DNA from: Chloroflexus aggregans DSM 9485
Lineage (GTDB): Bacteria > Chloroflexota > Chloroflexia > Chloroflexales > Chloroflexaceae
Assembly (NCBI RefSeq): GCF_000021945.1
Contig: NC_011831.1
Coordinates: 3,113,353-3,177,352, forward strand
Direction of reading: 5' to 3'
Length of the DNA stretch: 64,000 nt
This document shows, piece after piece, positions 42,441 to 51,723 of this stretch. The stretch's first letter is position 1; the number at the start of each line of letters is the position of its first letter. The translations under genes were made by a program, and so were the position numbers. Under the pieces are notes generated by a model. That model had not been told where the DNA came from. It worked only from the letters and a program-made list of their open reading frames with translations, and searched no databases.

Positions 42441-43475
42441 ATGCAGACGAGTATGTGGCATATCCACGGGCACGAATGGGCGATTGAACAACTACGCAGT
42501 AACATTCGCACGCAGCGTGTAGCGCATGCGTACCTATTCGCCGGGCCGTCGGGTATCGGTAAATCGTTGTTGGCGTTGCGCATGGCTCAGGCCCTGCTCT
42601 GCGAACGCCAGGATGGTGATCCGTGTTTGCAATGCCGTACTTGCCGGCGGATCGAGCACGGTACCCATCCCGATGTGCGGGTCGCCGGAATGGACACGCA
42701 GGCCGCCGCAGCGAAGGCTGATGAAGCGACCCGGCAGAAGGAATTAAAGATCGCGACCATCCGCGAGTGGCAACGAGATTTGGCCCTCCGTCCGTTTGAA
42801 GCACAACGGCGGGTGCTTATTCTCCACGATGCCGAACGCCTCAGCGAAGAGGCAGCGAATGCGATGTTGAAGACGCTCGAAGAGCCACCGGATTACGCCA
42901 CGCTCCTGCTGGTGGCGCACAGCAGTGAGTTGCTCCCAACGATTGTATCGCGCTGTCGGGTGTTGCGCTTACGCCCCTTACCACGTGCGCAGGTAGCCGC
43001 AGCCCTCCAGGCGCGTGGGGCCGAGTCTGCGCAGGCCGCCGAACTGGCTGCATGGAGCGATGGCCGTGTGGGCTGGGCCATCGGTATGCTGTCCGATCCC
43101 GATGCCCAAACGGCGCGCCGTGCCCAACTGACCGAATTGATCACCCTATCTCGCCAAGATGTGGGTGCCGGGTTGTATTGGGCCGAGCAGCGGGCCAAGG
43201 AATATCGGGCAGGTGACCAAGACACGGTGTTGGCGTGGCTGGAGGTGTGGCAGCGTTGGTGGCGCGATGTCATCTATGCCGCCGCCGGTTGCGATGAAGC
43301 GATTACCAACATCGACCGCCGCACCGAGCTGTACGCTATAGCCCGCCGAGTCACACCTGTCGCTGCCTTCACCTTCTTGCAACACCTCATCACCGCCACG
43401 CAGCAGTTGCGCGAAAACGTGAATCCACAATTGGTGCTCGAACATTTGATCTTGCACCTGCCACGCTCGCAGTAA
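42441..43475 (+). CDS. holB: DNA polymerase III delta' subunit
   Basis: Clamp-loader subunit. The ATG at 42441 (MQTSMWHIHGHEW) is chosen; an ATG at 42453 is equally near the conserved start, and no clear ribosome binding site decides. About 344 aa. AAA+ features: WAIEQLRSNIRTQRVAHAYLFAG, Walker A GPSGIGKSLLAL, zinc module CLQCRTCRRIEHGTHPD, Walker B-like VLILHDAERLSEEAANAMLKTLEEPPDYATLLL with sensor LLVAHSSELLPTIVSRCRVL (SRC motif). The C-terminal helical collar domain is normal. It follows fabF by 73 nt on the same strand, and ends 78 nt before the defence-like cluster. Confidence 0.93.
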   Translation: MQTSMWHIHGHEWAIEQLRSNIRTQRVAHAYLFAGPSGIGKSLLALRMAQALLCERQDGDPCLQCRTCRRIEHGTHPDVRVAGMDTQAAAAKADEATRQKELKIATIREWQRDLALRPFEAQRRVLILHDAERLSEEAANAMLKTLEEPPDYATLLLVAHSSELLPTIVSRCRVLRLRPLPRAQVAAALQARGAESAQAAELAAWSDGRVGWAIGMLSDPDAQTARRAQLTELITLSRQDVGAGLYWAEQRAKEYRAGDQDTVLAWLEVWQRWWRDVIYAAAGCDEAITNIDRRTELYAIARRVTPVAAFTFLQHLITATQQLRENVNPQLVLEHLILHLPRSQ

Positions 43476-43553
43476 ACCGAGCATCTCCATCAGCGGTATG
43501 GTATCATTTGCTCGCACGATGGTTCTTGCCAATCCACCGACAAGGAGCCTGCG

Positions 43554-46500
43554 ATGCCACCTGCCTCTATCTTCGATCTGCATACCGGTGTCATAGAGGA
43601 GTATCGGTCGTTTGTCGAGTCGTTTATCCACATCGCCGACGACCGAATCTGCAAGACCGTTACCCAAGCCCTCGACGATCGACACCTCTGGCCGGAACCG
43701 TTTGTGCAGCTCAGTCCGGCATATACTCCTGACGAAACGGTTGATGATCTGGCACGACGCGGGCTGCTGCACGCCGATACTGCGCACTTCTTCCGCACCG
43801 ACACCAACGCTCCCTTCCGTCTCTACCGTCATCAGCGCGAAGCGTTGGCGCATGCGGTTCGCGGCGAGAGTTTTGTCGTGACCAGCGGCACCGGTTCTGG
43901 GAAGAGCGTCTGTTACTTCCTGCCGATCATTGACTACCTGCTTCGCCACCCGGAGCCGGCGATGGGCGTACAAGCGCTCATCATCTACCCCATGAACGCG
44001 CTGGTCAATTCGCAAGAACAAGCCCTCACCCGCCTTGCCAACCAGTATCGGCAACGTACCGGGAAGCCGTTTCCCATCCGCTTTGCCCGCTTTACCGGCG
44101 AAACACCTAATACCCAACGCGAGGAACTTCGGCAGAATCCGCCCCATATCCTGCTCACCAACTATATGATGACCGAATTGATGCTGGTGCGGCCCGACGA
44201 CCAGCGCCTGATCGGTGAGACGGGGCGCTCGCTGAAGTTTCTGGTGTTCGATGAATTGCACACCTACCGCGGTCGGCAAGGGGCCGATGTGGCGATGTTG
44301 GTGCGTCGGTTGAAGCAACGGTGTGCTGCGTCGAATCTCGTGCATATCGGAACCTCGGCGACGATGGTGTCGACGCCGGATGCGACGGCAACGGAGCGTC
44401 GGCAGACGGTGGCCGATTTTGCCTCCCGATTCTTCGCCCATCCGATCACCGCGGCACAGGTGATCGAAGAAACGCTCGAACCGATCACCGTAGGTGGTGA
44501 GCCGTCGGCGCATGATGTGCAGGCCGCCATGACTGCCCCGCTCCCAACGACGTGGGAGGCGTTGCGCGCCCATCCCCTCACCCGTTGGATTGAGTTTGCT
44601 ATGGGTGTGACGTGCGATTCCGAAGGTCGCCTTGTGCGCCGCGTCCCGCGTACTCTCACCGAGGTGGCAGAAGAGTTAGCCGCTCTGACCGGTCAACCGG
44701 TTGATCAATGTCGCGAGCTGATCCGGCAGGTTCTGCACATCGGGAGCGCCGCGAAGCAGTCTGGTGGAACGGGGTTGGCCTTCAAGCTCCACCAATTTAT
44801 CGCCCAGAGCCGGCGCGTCTACGCTACCCTCGACGATCGGGCACAACGCACGATTACGCTCGATAGCCCGATCCGCGACCAAGATAACCGCATCTATCTC
44901 CCGCTTATCTTTTGTCGGCATTGTGGGCAAGAGTACTACGATGTTGCCGTGGTGAACAGTGATACTCGCCCCAACCTCGACGATGAGTACCCGTTTGTTG
45001 AGGAAGATGATCCCGATGCGCAGTTCGGGTATCTGATGCTCCCCAACGAGTCAGACGACCGGAGTGAGGAGAACCTTCCCGAAGAGTGGTTTGATCCCAA
45101 AGGCCGCTTGAAAAAAGAGTGGCGCCAGCGGGTTCCCCGACCAATCTGGGTCACGCCCGATGGTCGTGCCACCGCGGAACCGCGAGACGGTGCGCTTCGC
45201 ATGTGGTTTCAGCCTCGGCCTTTCGCCATCTGTCTCACGTGCGGCGAGTGGTACGACGGTCGGGTGAGCGAATACGCCAAGCTCAGTGCGCTGTCGAGTG
45301 AGACCGTCTCAAGTGCGACCTCGATCCTCGCCATCTCGCTGTTGCGCCACGCGGCACGCACGGGAGCAGCCAGCGATCGCCTCCTCTCATTTGTTGACAA
45401 TCGGCAAGATGCGGCCTTGCAGTCCGGTCACTTCAACGATCTCGTCCACATGGCAGTGATTCGCTCGGCACTCGTGGCGGCGTTACGTGAGACGGGTGAG
45501 TTGCGGCCCGAATCGGTTGCCGGAGCGGTGGTACGGCACACCGGCCTTACCCTGCGTGATATTGCCCATGATGGGGATTTGGACGAGACCAGCCGGGAGG
45601 CAAAAGATACGTGGAACGTCTTCACCGATCTGGTTGCGTATTGGCTGTACGACGATTTGCAGCGTGGGTGGCGCAGTATTGTCCAGCCCAACCTTGAACA
45701 ATTGGGCTTGCTTCAGATCGCATACTTCGGCTTGGACGAGTTTTGTACCAACAAGGAGGTCTGGACCGACTCGTTAGCAGTGGTACCTGACGACCAACGG
45801 GCGGCCGTCGTGCGGGTCGTGTTGGATACGCTTCGTCAGCGGCGCGCGATTCATGCAAACGTGTTGGACGAAACCTGGCAGCGTGAGCTGCGTCAGCGGC
45901 TTTGGCGACGGCTGAATCCGTTTTGGGGGATCGATGAAGATACCGCTAACGCCCTCATCCCGGCAACCTGGGCTGTTCTGCGTGGCGCATCGGATCGTGT
46001 GCCGAGCGGGATAGCGGTGAGTCGGCGGAGTACCATCGGCAAACAGATCACGCGGCTGGTTCCGCTCGATCCGGCTGCCTACGATACGTTCATGACCCAG
46101 TTGCTCGATCGGCTTACCCGTCATGGATTACTCGTTCGCCTGGACCCGCACGGTGATCACCAGCGCTTCCAACTCAACGGTGCCTGTTTACGCTGGCGGG
46201 CAGGAACACCACTATCGGCTCCCAATCAGCGCCGACCGACCAATCACTTTTTCCGCGAGTTCTACCAACAGCATGCCGGTGCGTTGGCACTGTTGGAAGC
46301 GCGGGAGCATACCGCGCAGGTCGTGGCGAAAGGCGAACGGGAACAGCGCGAGCGTCGGTTTCGTGGGACGGATGCTACCCTGCGTCGGCTGCCGTACCTC
46401 GTCTGTTCACCGACGATGGAGCTGGGGATTGATATTGCCGATCTCGAATTGGTCCATCTCCGCAATGTACCGCCGACGCCGGCCAATTATGCCCAACGGA

Positions 46501-48572
46501 GTGGGCGGGCCGGACGACAGGGCCAACCGGGCTTGATCATCACCTATTGCCGCAACCGTCGTCCGCACGACCAATATTTCTTCCGTCGCCGGCACGAGAT
46601 GGTGGCGGGGAGTGTGAAGGCACCGCGCATCGATCTCACCGGTGAGGCGCTGGTGAAAGCGCACATTCATGCTATATGGTTGGCCGAAGTGCGTCTCCCG
46701 CTCGGCTCGTCTATCGGCAATTGTATCGATCTCGATGATGATCGATTGCCACTGACCCAGCATGTGCAGGCCCAGATCCATCTCTCCCCGGCGCGGCTCC
46801 AACGCCTGCGCGATCAGGTGATCGCCGACGTGCTGACCCCCGACATCCGCAACGAAGCACCGATGTGGTTGACGGAACATTGGGTTGATACCGTCCTGGC
46901 CGAAGCGCCGAGGGCGTTTGATCGGGCCTTCGACCGCTGGCGTGAGCTGTACCGCAGTGTGGAACGCCAGCTCCAAGAGGCTTCCCGACTCCAACGGAGC
47001 CGCAAGCGCGACGAGCAAGAAGAGGGGAACCGCATGGTCGAGGAAGCGCAACGTCAACGGCGTCTCCTGTTGCAAGATGATGTAGCGAGCGAAGAGAGCG
47101 ACTTCTACCCATACCGCTATTTGGCCTCCGAAGGGTTTTTGCCCGGTTACAACTTCCCGGCGCTGCCGGTGCGGGCGTGGATTCCACGCGGCACCGATGG
47201 TGAGTTTCTTTCCCGGCCACGGGCCATCGGGCTGCAAGAGTTTGCTCCGGGGAACTACATCTACCACGAAGGGATGAAGTGGGAAGTGACAAAATTCCGC
47301 GCGCCACCTGAAGGGTTACGCGGTCGGTGCGCCAGGTGGAAGCTGTGTAAGCACTGCGGTGCGTTCTCCGAGCCGAGCGACGACTGTTGCTCGTTCTGTG
47401 CAACGCCCTTTGATGGTGCGAATAGCGAACTCCTGACCCTGCTCGATATGCCGAACGTAGTCACGCGCCGTCGGGCACGGATTACCGCCGAAGAAGAGGA
47501 ACGACGCCGAATCGGGTTTCACGTGCAGACTGCGTTCGCCATTCCCGTGACAACCCGGCGGGTGCAGGCTCGTTTCGTGCGCGACAACCAGACGTTACTC
47601 ACCATGACTTACGCTCCGGCGGCAACGGTCCTCACGATCAACCATGGTTGGCGCGCGGCGCGTCAGACCGGCTTCTCCGTCAATCTTGACACGGGGGAGT
47701 TCGTGAATGAAAACGACAAGACCGATACCCGACAGCCCAATGATCGTCCGCAGCGCGACCGGGCGATGGAGCGCGTGCGGCTCAGTACGCGAGAGACGCA
47801 GAATATCTTGCTGGTGCAGGTAGGGGTTGATGCATGGCGAACGTCGTCGTCCAAGTGGAAGAGTTTCAAATATGCCCTCCACGTTGGGATTACCGAGACG
47901 TTCCAACTCGAAGAGAGTGAGCTTGAGCTGTACGAGGTGGGGGAAGGCGCACACCAGGCGCTGCTGTTGGTAGAGCGAGGCGAGGGCGGGGTCGGCGTCT
48001 TGCGCCGCTTGGTTGAGGAAACAACAGCGTTTGCCGATGTGGTGAACACGGCATGGGAACGCTGCCACTTTGACCCTGATGGCTATGACACCAAACCGGA
48101 GTGTGCGCGGGCGTGTTATGAGTGTCTGCTCAGTTTCTCGAATCAGCGCGATATTTGGTTCATCAACCGCCACGAGGTCAAAGAGGTGCTTCAGGCATTA
48201 AAAGCAGCAACGATCGACCGCGACTATCATGGTCGGACCGAAGCGGAGCAGGCTGCATGGCTGGCGGCCGGGCTTGATCCGCGCTCAGAGCTGGAAAAGC
48301 GCTTTCTGGCAACGCTCCACGCCATGGGTGGTCGGTTGCCGGATATCCAGCAAGAGCGGATTGACGAGGCCAATTGTGTCGCCGACTTTTTCTACCATCC
48401 GAACGTCTGCGTCTTCTGCGACGGGAGCGTCCACGATGACCCCGCGCAGCGCGCTACCGATGAGCGAGTGCGTCGTGCGCTGCGGTCAGCGGGGTATCGG
48501 GTGATCGTGATCCGGTACGATCGCGATCTCCGCACCCAGATTCAAGCGTATGCCGATGTCTTTGGCGTATAA
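43554..48572 (+). CDS. DEAD/DEAH-like helicase with DUF1998 and C-terminal nuclease-like domain
   Basis: 1672 aa; AAGGAG 6 nt before the ATG. N-terminal superfamily 2 helicase: Walker A TSGTGSGKS (110-118), Walker B DELH (233-236), SAT motif III, LLSFVDNRQDAALQSGHFND in the middle, and motif VI QRSGRAGRQGQ (981-991). A zinc knuckle follows (Cys1265, 1268, 1279, 1282). Next is DUF1998, with GGVGVLRRLVEE and CARACYECLLSFSNQ (about 1480-1530). The last 110 residues (SELEKRFLATL...VADFFYHPNVCVFCDGSVHD...RRALRSAGYRVIVI) look like a Vsr/DUF559-type PD-(D/E)xK fold. DUF1998 helicases occur in DISARM (DrmB), Druantia (DruE) and YprA/MrfA repair enzymes. First gene of a three-gene cluster with a DrmD-like helicase and a methylase. 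Substrate is DNA by inference. Confidence 0.9.
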   Translation: MPPASIFDLHTGVIEEYRSFVESFIHIADDRICKTVTQALDDRHLWPEPFVQLSPAYTPDETVDDLARRGLLHADTAHFFRTDTNAPFRLYRHQREALAHAVRGESFVVTSGTGSGKSVCYFLPIIDYLLRHPEPAMGVQALIIYPMNALVNSQEQALTRLANQYRQRTGKPFPIRFARFTGETPNTQREELRQNPPHILLTNYMMTELMLVRPDDQRLIGETGRSLKFLVFDELHTYRGRQGADVAMLVRRLKQRCAASNLVHIGTSATMVSTPDATATERRQTVADFASRFFAHPITAAQVIEETLEPITVGGEPSAHDVQAAMTAPLPTTWEALRAHPLTRWIEFAMGVTCDSEGRLVRRVPRTLTEVAEELAALTGQPVDQCRELIRQVLHIGSAAKQSGGTGLAFKLHQFIAQSRRVYATLDDRAQRTITLDSPIRDQDNRIYLPLIFCRHCGQEYYDVAVVNSDTRPNLDDEYPFVEEDDPDAQFGYLMLPNESDDRSEENLPEEWFDPKGRLKKEWRQRVPRPIWVTPDGRATAEPRDGALRMWFQPRPFAICLTCGEWYDGRVSEYAKLSALSSETVSSATSILAISLLRHAARTGAASDRLLSFVDNRQDAALQSGHFNDLVHMAVIRSALVAALRETGELRPESVAGAVVRHTGLTLRDIAHDGDLDETSREAKDTWNVFTDLVAYWLYDDLQRGWRSIVQPNLEQLGLLQIAYFGLDEFCTNKEVWTDSLAVVPDDQRAAVVRVVLDTLRQRRAIHANVLDETWQRELRQRLWRRLNPFWGIDEDTANALIPATWAVLRGASDRVPSGIAVSRRSTIGKQITRLVPLDPAAYDTFMTQLLDRLTRHGLLVRLDPHGDHQRFQLNGACLRWRAGTPLSAPNQRRPTNHFFREFYQQHAGALALLEAREHTAQVVAKGEREQRERRFRGTDATLRRLPYLVCSPTMELGIDIADLELVHLRNVPPTPANYAQRSGRAGRQGQPGLIITYCRNRRPHDQYFFRRRHEMVAGSVKAPRIDLTGEALVKAHIHAIWLAEVRLPLGSSIGNCIDLDDDRLPLTQHVQAQIHLSPARLQRLRDQVIADVLTPDIRNEAPMWLTEHWVDTVLAEAPRAFDRAFDRWRELYRSVERQLQEASRLQRSRKRDEQEEGNRMVEEAQRQRRLLLQDDVASEESDFYPYRYLASEGFLPGYNFPALPVRAWIPRGTDGEFLSRPRAIGLQEFAPGNYIYHEGMKWEVTKFRAPPEGLRGRCARWKLCKHCGAFSEPSDDCCSFCATPFDGANSELLTLLDMPNVVTRRRARITAEEEERRRIGFHVQTAFAIPVTTRRVQARFVRDNQTLLTMTYAPAATVLTINHGWRAARQTGFSVNLDTGEFVNENDKTDTRQPNDRPQRDRAMERVRLSTRETQNILLVQVGVDAWRTSSSKWKSFKYALHVGITETFQLEESELELYEVGEGAHQALLLVERGEGGVGVLRRLVEETTAFADVVNTAWERCHFDPDGYDTKPECARACYECLLSFSNQRDIWFINRHEVKEVLQALKAATIDRDYHGRTEAEQAAWLAAGLDPRSELEKRFLATLHAMGGRLPDIQQERIDEANCVADFFYHPNVCVFCDGSVHDDPAQRATDERVRRALRSAGYRVIVIRYDRDLRTQIQAYADVFGV

Positions 48573-48608
48573 GTAGGATTGTTTGTAGGATGAAGAGGAG
48601 TGGTGCGC

Positions 48609-51482
48609 ATGCCAACCCCCGGTTCGATTGTGCGCTGTCGCGAACGCGAGTGGGTGCTCTTGCCCGGCGCCGAAGATGACCGCTTCTGGTTGCGACCGTT
48701 GATCGGACGCAGCGATGATGTGATTGCCATCTCTCGCACGCTGAGTGAGATTGCCGGGTATACATTACCGGAAGAGCGGGTGTGTGACGCCCATTTTCCG
48801 TTACCCACACCGAGTAACATTCAAGATGCGACGGCGGCAATGTTATTCTGGCGGGCCGCTCGCATGGCGTTGCGTGACGGAGCCACGCCATTGCGGTCGC
48901 TGGGGCGAATTTCCATCCGTCCGCGGTTGTACCAGTTTGTGCCCTTATTGATGGCCCTCCGCCTTCAGCCGGTTCGTTTGCTCATCGCCGATGATGTGGG
49001 GGTGGGCAAGACGATTGAGGCGTTGCTGATAGCCCGCGAATTGTGGGATCGCGGCGAGATCCGCAGTCTGGCCGTGCTTTGCCCACCGTATCTCTGCGAC
49101 CAGTGGCAGCAAGAGCTTCGCCAGAAGTTTCATCTCGATGCAGTCGTGGTTCGGCCGGGTACCATCAGCGACCTCGATCGGCAAGCACCGCAGGGGGTAG
49201 ATTTCTATCACCATTTTCCGGTCCAAGTGATCAGTATCGATTGGGTGAAGACCAGTCGGCATCGCGACCGTTTTCTCGTCCATTGCCCCGATTTCGTGAT
49301 TGTCGATGAAGCGCACGGTGTGGCGCCGGCTACCGACACTGCTCAGCAGTTGCGCCATGAGTTGGTTCGTGAGCTTGCCGTCAAGGCCGAGCGCCATCTC
49401 GTCTTGCTTACCGCGACGCCGCATAGCGGGAATCCCGATACCTTCCGTGCGTTGATCGGGTTGCTCGATCCAGAGTTTGCAACGTGGGATGTGAGTAATC
49501 TGAGCGACGGCCAACGTGCTCGCCTTGCTCGTCATTTTGTCCAGCGCACGCGCACCGATATTGAACAGAGTTGGCCGGACGGGGTGCGCTGTTTTCCGCA
49601 GCGCGACCTGCGTGATGCGCATTACTATCTCACCCCCGCCTACGAGAGCCTCTTTCGCGATGTCTATACCTTCTGCGCCGAGCTGGTCAAACGGGGCGAC
49701 GGGCTGCGTGAGCCGCAGCGTCGGGTTCGCTATTGGGCCGCTCTCTCGATCTTGCGCTGTGTGATGTCGAGTCCGGCGGCGGCACGGGTTGCCTTACGCA
49801 ACCGCGCGGCGCGTCTCACCATGGACGACGATGCGCTCGCCGATGATACGATCTGGCAGGGCGCGGTGTTTGAGTCGGGTGAAACCGAGACCGATGATGA
49901 GACGCCGACGACCGTTATCGAACAGGCAGAGCTGTCGTTCAACGAGAGCGAACAGCGTCGGCTCGATGTGTTCATCCGACGTGCCGAGCAGATTGCCCAA
50001 AGCAATGAAGATGCGAAACTGACCGGTGCCATCGACCTTGTCCGTCAGTTGATCGACGAGGGCTACGCTCCTATCGTCTGGTGTCGGTATGTGGCTACCG
50101 CCGACTATGTCGCCCGTGCCTTTCGCCACCATCTCTCCGGCGTGCATGTCACCTGCGTTACCGGACGGATGGGCGAGGAAGAACGGCGTGCCGTGATTGC
50201 TGCTGCGCCGGTCGATCAACCGCGGGTGCTGGTTGCCACCGATTGCATCTCCGAGGGGATCAACCTGCACGAACGCTACAATGCTGCCATTCACTACGAT
50301 CTGCCATGGAACCCGAACCGGCTTGAACAACGTGAGGGTCGGGTCGACCGCTACGGGCAGACGGCGCCGACCGTGGTGACGGTACGCTACTATGGTCTCA
50401 ACAATGAAGTTGATACGGTGGTAATCGATGTCTTACTGCGGAAAGCCCGCGAGATTCGCCGCGCGCTCGGTGCGCACGTGCCGGTACCTGCCGAGAGTGT
50501 CATGGATGCGCTCACCAAGACTCTGTTTTTACGGCGTGAGCAACCGGCCAACCAATTACGCCTCGATCTCGTCGCCTCCGAAACGGTCGCCTTTCATCAG
50601 CGCTGGGACGAGGCAGTAGCCCGCGAAAAAAAGACGCGCACCCGCTTTGCCCAGCACGCCCTCAAACTCGATGACGTGCGGCCGGTCATTGAGGCCACCG
50701 ACCGCGTATTAGGTGATCCCGACGAAGTACGGGACTTTGTCTTAGCGGCAGCGGGCCGGGTGGGTTTGGTTATTCAACCGCAACGCGGTCACCCTGATGT
50801 GTTTCACGTGACCACCCTCCCGGAAACGCCGCCTCCTATTGCCGACGCCGTCCCAGAGGGCAACGGTGCGTGGGCGATCACCTTCTCATCACCGGCGCCG
50901 GGTGGCGTGGAATATATCGGACGCAACCACCGGCTCGTCAGCCGTCTCGCCGGCTACCTGTTTTCGATGGCACTTGCCCGCAGTCATCCAGACCACAACG
51001 AGGTACCCGTCGCCCGCATCGGAGTCATCCGCACCGACAGCGTCAACCGGCTCACCGTCATCTGGTTAACGCGCGCACGGTACCTGCTCCAATTCCCGGG
51101 AAGCCGCCACCCCCTCCTCGCCGAAGAGGCACTGGTGTCGGGGTATGTTGACGAAGGCGGTACCCACCGCTGGCTCGACGAAGCGACGGTCACACGCCTG
51201 CTCCGCGAGGCTCGATCGGCCGGCAACATCTCGCCCGCCGAGAAGCGGGAACTGGCCGAGATAGTGCTCGCCGAACTCGGTGAGGCCAACCGTGACCATC
51301 CGATCTGGCAGGCACTGGCGACGCAAACCGAACAACGGGCCGCCGAATTAAAAGAGATGTATCGTCGCGTCCGTCAGGCCCTGCACTATCATGTGCGTGG
51401 CATCGCCGTCGAACCGGTATTCCCCCCCGACCTGTTGGGGATGATCGTATTGCAACCGATTCCCCGGCGTGGGACATCGTAG
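48609..51482 (+). CDS. SNF2-like helicase, DrmD-like
   Basis: Start at the ATG at 48609, 8 nt after AGGAG; the GTG at 48600 overlaps that site. 957 aa. Swi2/Snf2-type ATPase: RPRLYQFVPLLMALRL, Walker A DDVGVGKTIEALLIA (128-142), Walker B IVDEAHG (about 236), LLTATPHSGNPDTF (motif III), a middle insertion, then LVATDCISEGINLHERYNAAIHYDLPWNPNRLEQREGRVDRYGQ, read in two pieces, giving motifs V and VI. The C-terminal 300 residues form a family-specific domain. The same organisation is found in DrmD of class 1 DISARM and in HepA-like proteins. It should remodel or translocate on double-stranded DNA. It lies 36 nt after the DUF1998 helicase and shares its orientation; a hairpin follows the stop. 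Confidence 0.88.
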   Translation: MPTPGSIVRCREREWVLLPGAEDDRFWLRPLIGRSDDVIAISRTLSEIAGYTLPEERVCDAHFPLPTPSNIQDATAAMLFWRAARMALRDGATPLRSLGRISIRPRLYQFVPLLMALRLQPVRLLIADDVGVGKTIEALLIARELWDRGEIRSLAVLCPPYLCDQWQQELRQKFHLDAVVVRPGTISDLDRQAPQGVDFYHHFPVQVISIDWVKTSRHRDRFLVHCPDFVIVDEAHGVAPATDTAQQLRHELVRELAVKAERHLVLLTATPHSGNPDTFRALIGLLDPEFATWDVSNLSDGQRARLARHFVQRTRTDIEQSWPDGVRCFPQRDLRDAHYYLTPAYESLFRDVYTFCAELVKRGDGLREPQRRVRYWAALSILRCVMSSPAAARVALRNRAARLTMDDDALADDTIWQGAVFESGETETDDETPTTVIEQAELSFNESEQRRLDVFIRRAEQIAQSNEDAKLTGAIDLVRQLIDEGYAPIVWCRYVATADYVARAFRHHLSGVHVTCVTGRMGEEERRAVIAAAPVDQPRVLVATDCISEGINLHERYNAAIHYDLPWNPNRLEQREGRVDRYGQTAPTVVTVRYYGLNNEVDTVVIDVLLRKAREIRRALGAHVPVPAESVMDALTKTLFLRREQPANQLRLDLVASETVAFHQRWDEAVAREKKTRTRFAQHALKLDDVRPVIEATDRVLGDPDEVRDFVLAAAGRVGLVIQPQRGHPDVFHVTTLPETPPPIADAVPEGNGAWAITFSSPAPGGVEYIGRNHRLVSRLAGYLFSMALARSHPDHNEVPVARIGVIRTDSVNRLTVIWLTRARYLLQFPGSRHPLLAEEALVSGYVDEGGTHRWLDEATVTRLLREARSAGNISPAEKRELAEIVLAELGEANRDHPIWQALATQTEQRAAELKEMYRRVRQALHYHVRGIAVEPVFPPDLLGMIVLQPIPRRGTS

Positions 51483-51723
51483 AGAAGCACGGCCGTGCGT
51501 CTCTACGGTACGACGGAAACGGTACGCACGTCCATGCGACAACGGAAACGGTACGCCCATCCATCCCGTCCCCCGCCGGTCAATGGCGGTCCGGCGCACA
51601 ATCGGCGGTCGTCGCGGCGCGTGCCGGTCGATCACGTTCCGCCAATCAACCGGCATCCATTCCCCCCACCCTGTGCTACAATACCCCCACTGGGTCCGTC
51701 ATTGTCACGCCGTCGCTCAGCCT
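51481..51723 (+). promoter_or_regulatory. Intergenic region with palindrome, direct repeats and a TACAAT box before the methylase
   Basis: Immediately at the helicase stop, AGAGA-A-GCACGGCCGTGC-G-TCTCT (51481-51504) is an extended palindrome. Two direct repeats of ACGGAAACGGTACGC follow at 51513-51527 and 51542-51556, 29 bp apart. TACAAT near 51677-51682 could be a -10 box for a separate methylase promoter; no good -35 is seen. Spacing near three helical turns would suit a dimeric operator (inference). Confidence 0.45.

Noticed and set aside
43146-44573. 475-aa antisense ORF across holB and the DUF1998 helicase
   Set aside because: It overlaps two well-supported genes in the opposite strand and has no recognisable domain or start signal.
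46407-47267. 286-aa antisense ORF inside the DUF1998 helicase
   Set aside because: Shadow of the helicase reading frame; no ribosome binding site or motif.
51469-51723. N-terminal extension of the methylase
   Set aside because: The 85 extra codons cross the palindrome and direct repeats and read as basic, low-complexity peptide; the ATG at 51724 begins the protein-like sequence.
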